Of a DNA stretch of 6,044 nt, positions 6,016 through 6,044 are shown piece by piece; the first letter of the stretch is position 1; every line of letters begins with the position of its first letter. The position numbers were made by a program, and so were the translations under genes. The DNA comes from Cellvibrionaceae bacterium. GTDB taxonomy: Bacteria; Pseudomonadota; Gammaproteobacteria; Pseudomonadales; Cellvibrionaceae. The notes below the pieces were generated by a model. The model saw nothing but the letters and a program-made list of their open reading frames with translations. It did no database searches and was not told where the DNA came from. The DNA lies in assembly GCA_021151615.1 (NCBI GenBank), contig JAGKXA010000245.1:1-6044 (forward strand), read 5' to 3'.

Positions 6016-6044
6016 CACATATGACTTAAAAATATAAATAACTC

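Overview
The window looks like a Gammaproteobacterial chromosome, plausibly Cellvibrio-like or a related marine or soil lineage. This is inferred from the protein style and gene company (a LEPR-XLL/DUF4347 giant-protein start, DUF1289, membrane-fusion adaptors). No taxonomic marker is present, so the assignment is tentative. Every gene I can support lies on the minus strand, so the window reads right to left in transcription order. I see no RNA genes, CRISPR arrays or insertion sequences.

Right edge (5812-6003): a small Cys-rich DUF1289 protein, separated by about 235 bp from what follows. The 235-bp gap holds a perfect 16-bp AT-rich palindrome next to a candidate promoter. Then comes a tightly spaced pair. 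The first gene (3711-5576) encodes a 621-aa protein with two GAF-like cytoplasmic regions, one transmembrane helix and a HlyD-type periplasmic adaptor. Four bases after it starts the second (1547-3706), a 719-aa protein with a PqqD/RRE-like N-terminal domain, a membrane M50 (site-2-protease-like) metalloprotease with intact HELGH and NPxxxxDG motifs, and a HlyD-type periplasmic domain. Seventy bases further on is a 282-aa secreted RND-type periplasmic adaptor (628-1476).

After a 337-bp AT-rich gap with several inverted repeats (291-627), the first 96 codons of another gene run off the left edge (1-290). Its product begins with a basic segment and LEPRLLFSA, then the start of a DUF4347 domain. 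This N-terminal layout is known from very large repeat-rich surface or secreted proteins.

Together the locus reads as a dedicated export and processing apparatus sitting directly upstream of its likely cargo: three different periplasmic adaptors, one fused to an intramembrane protease plus a peptide-binding-like domain and one fused to GAF domains, but no pump ATPase, RND permease or TolC-like channel inside the window. The link between the M50/RRE-like protein and the LEPR motif of the cargo is my inference and is the most interesting hypothesis here.
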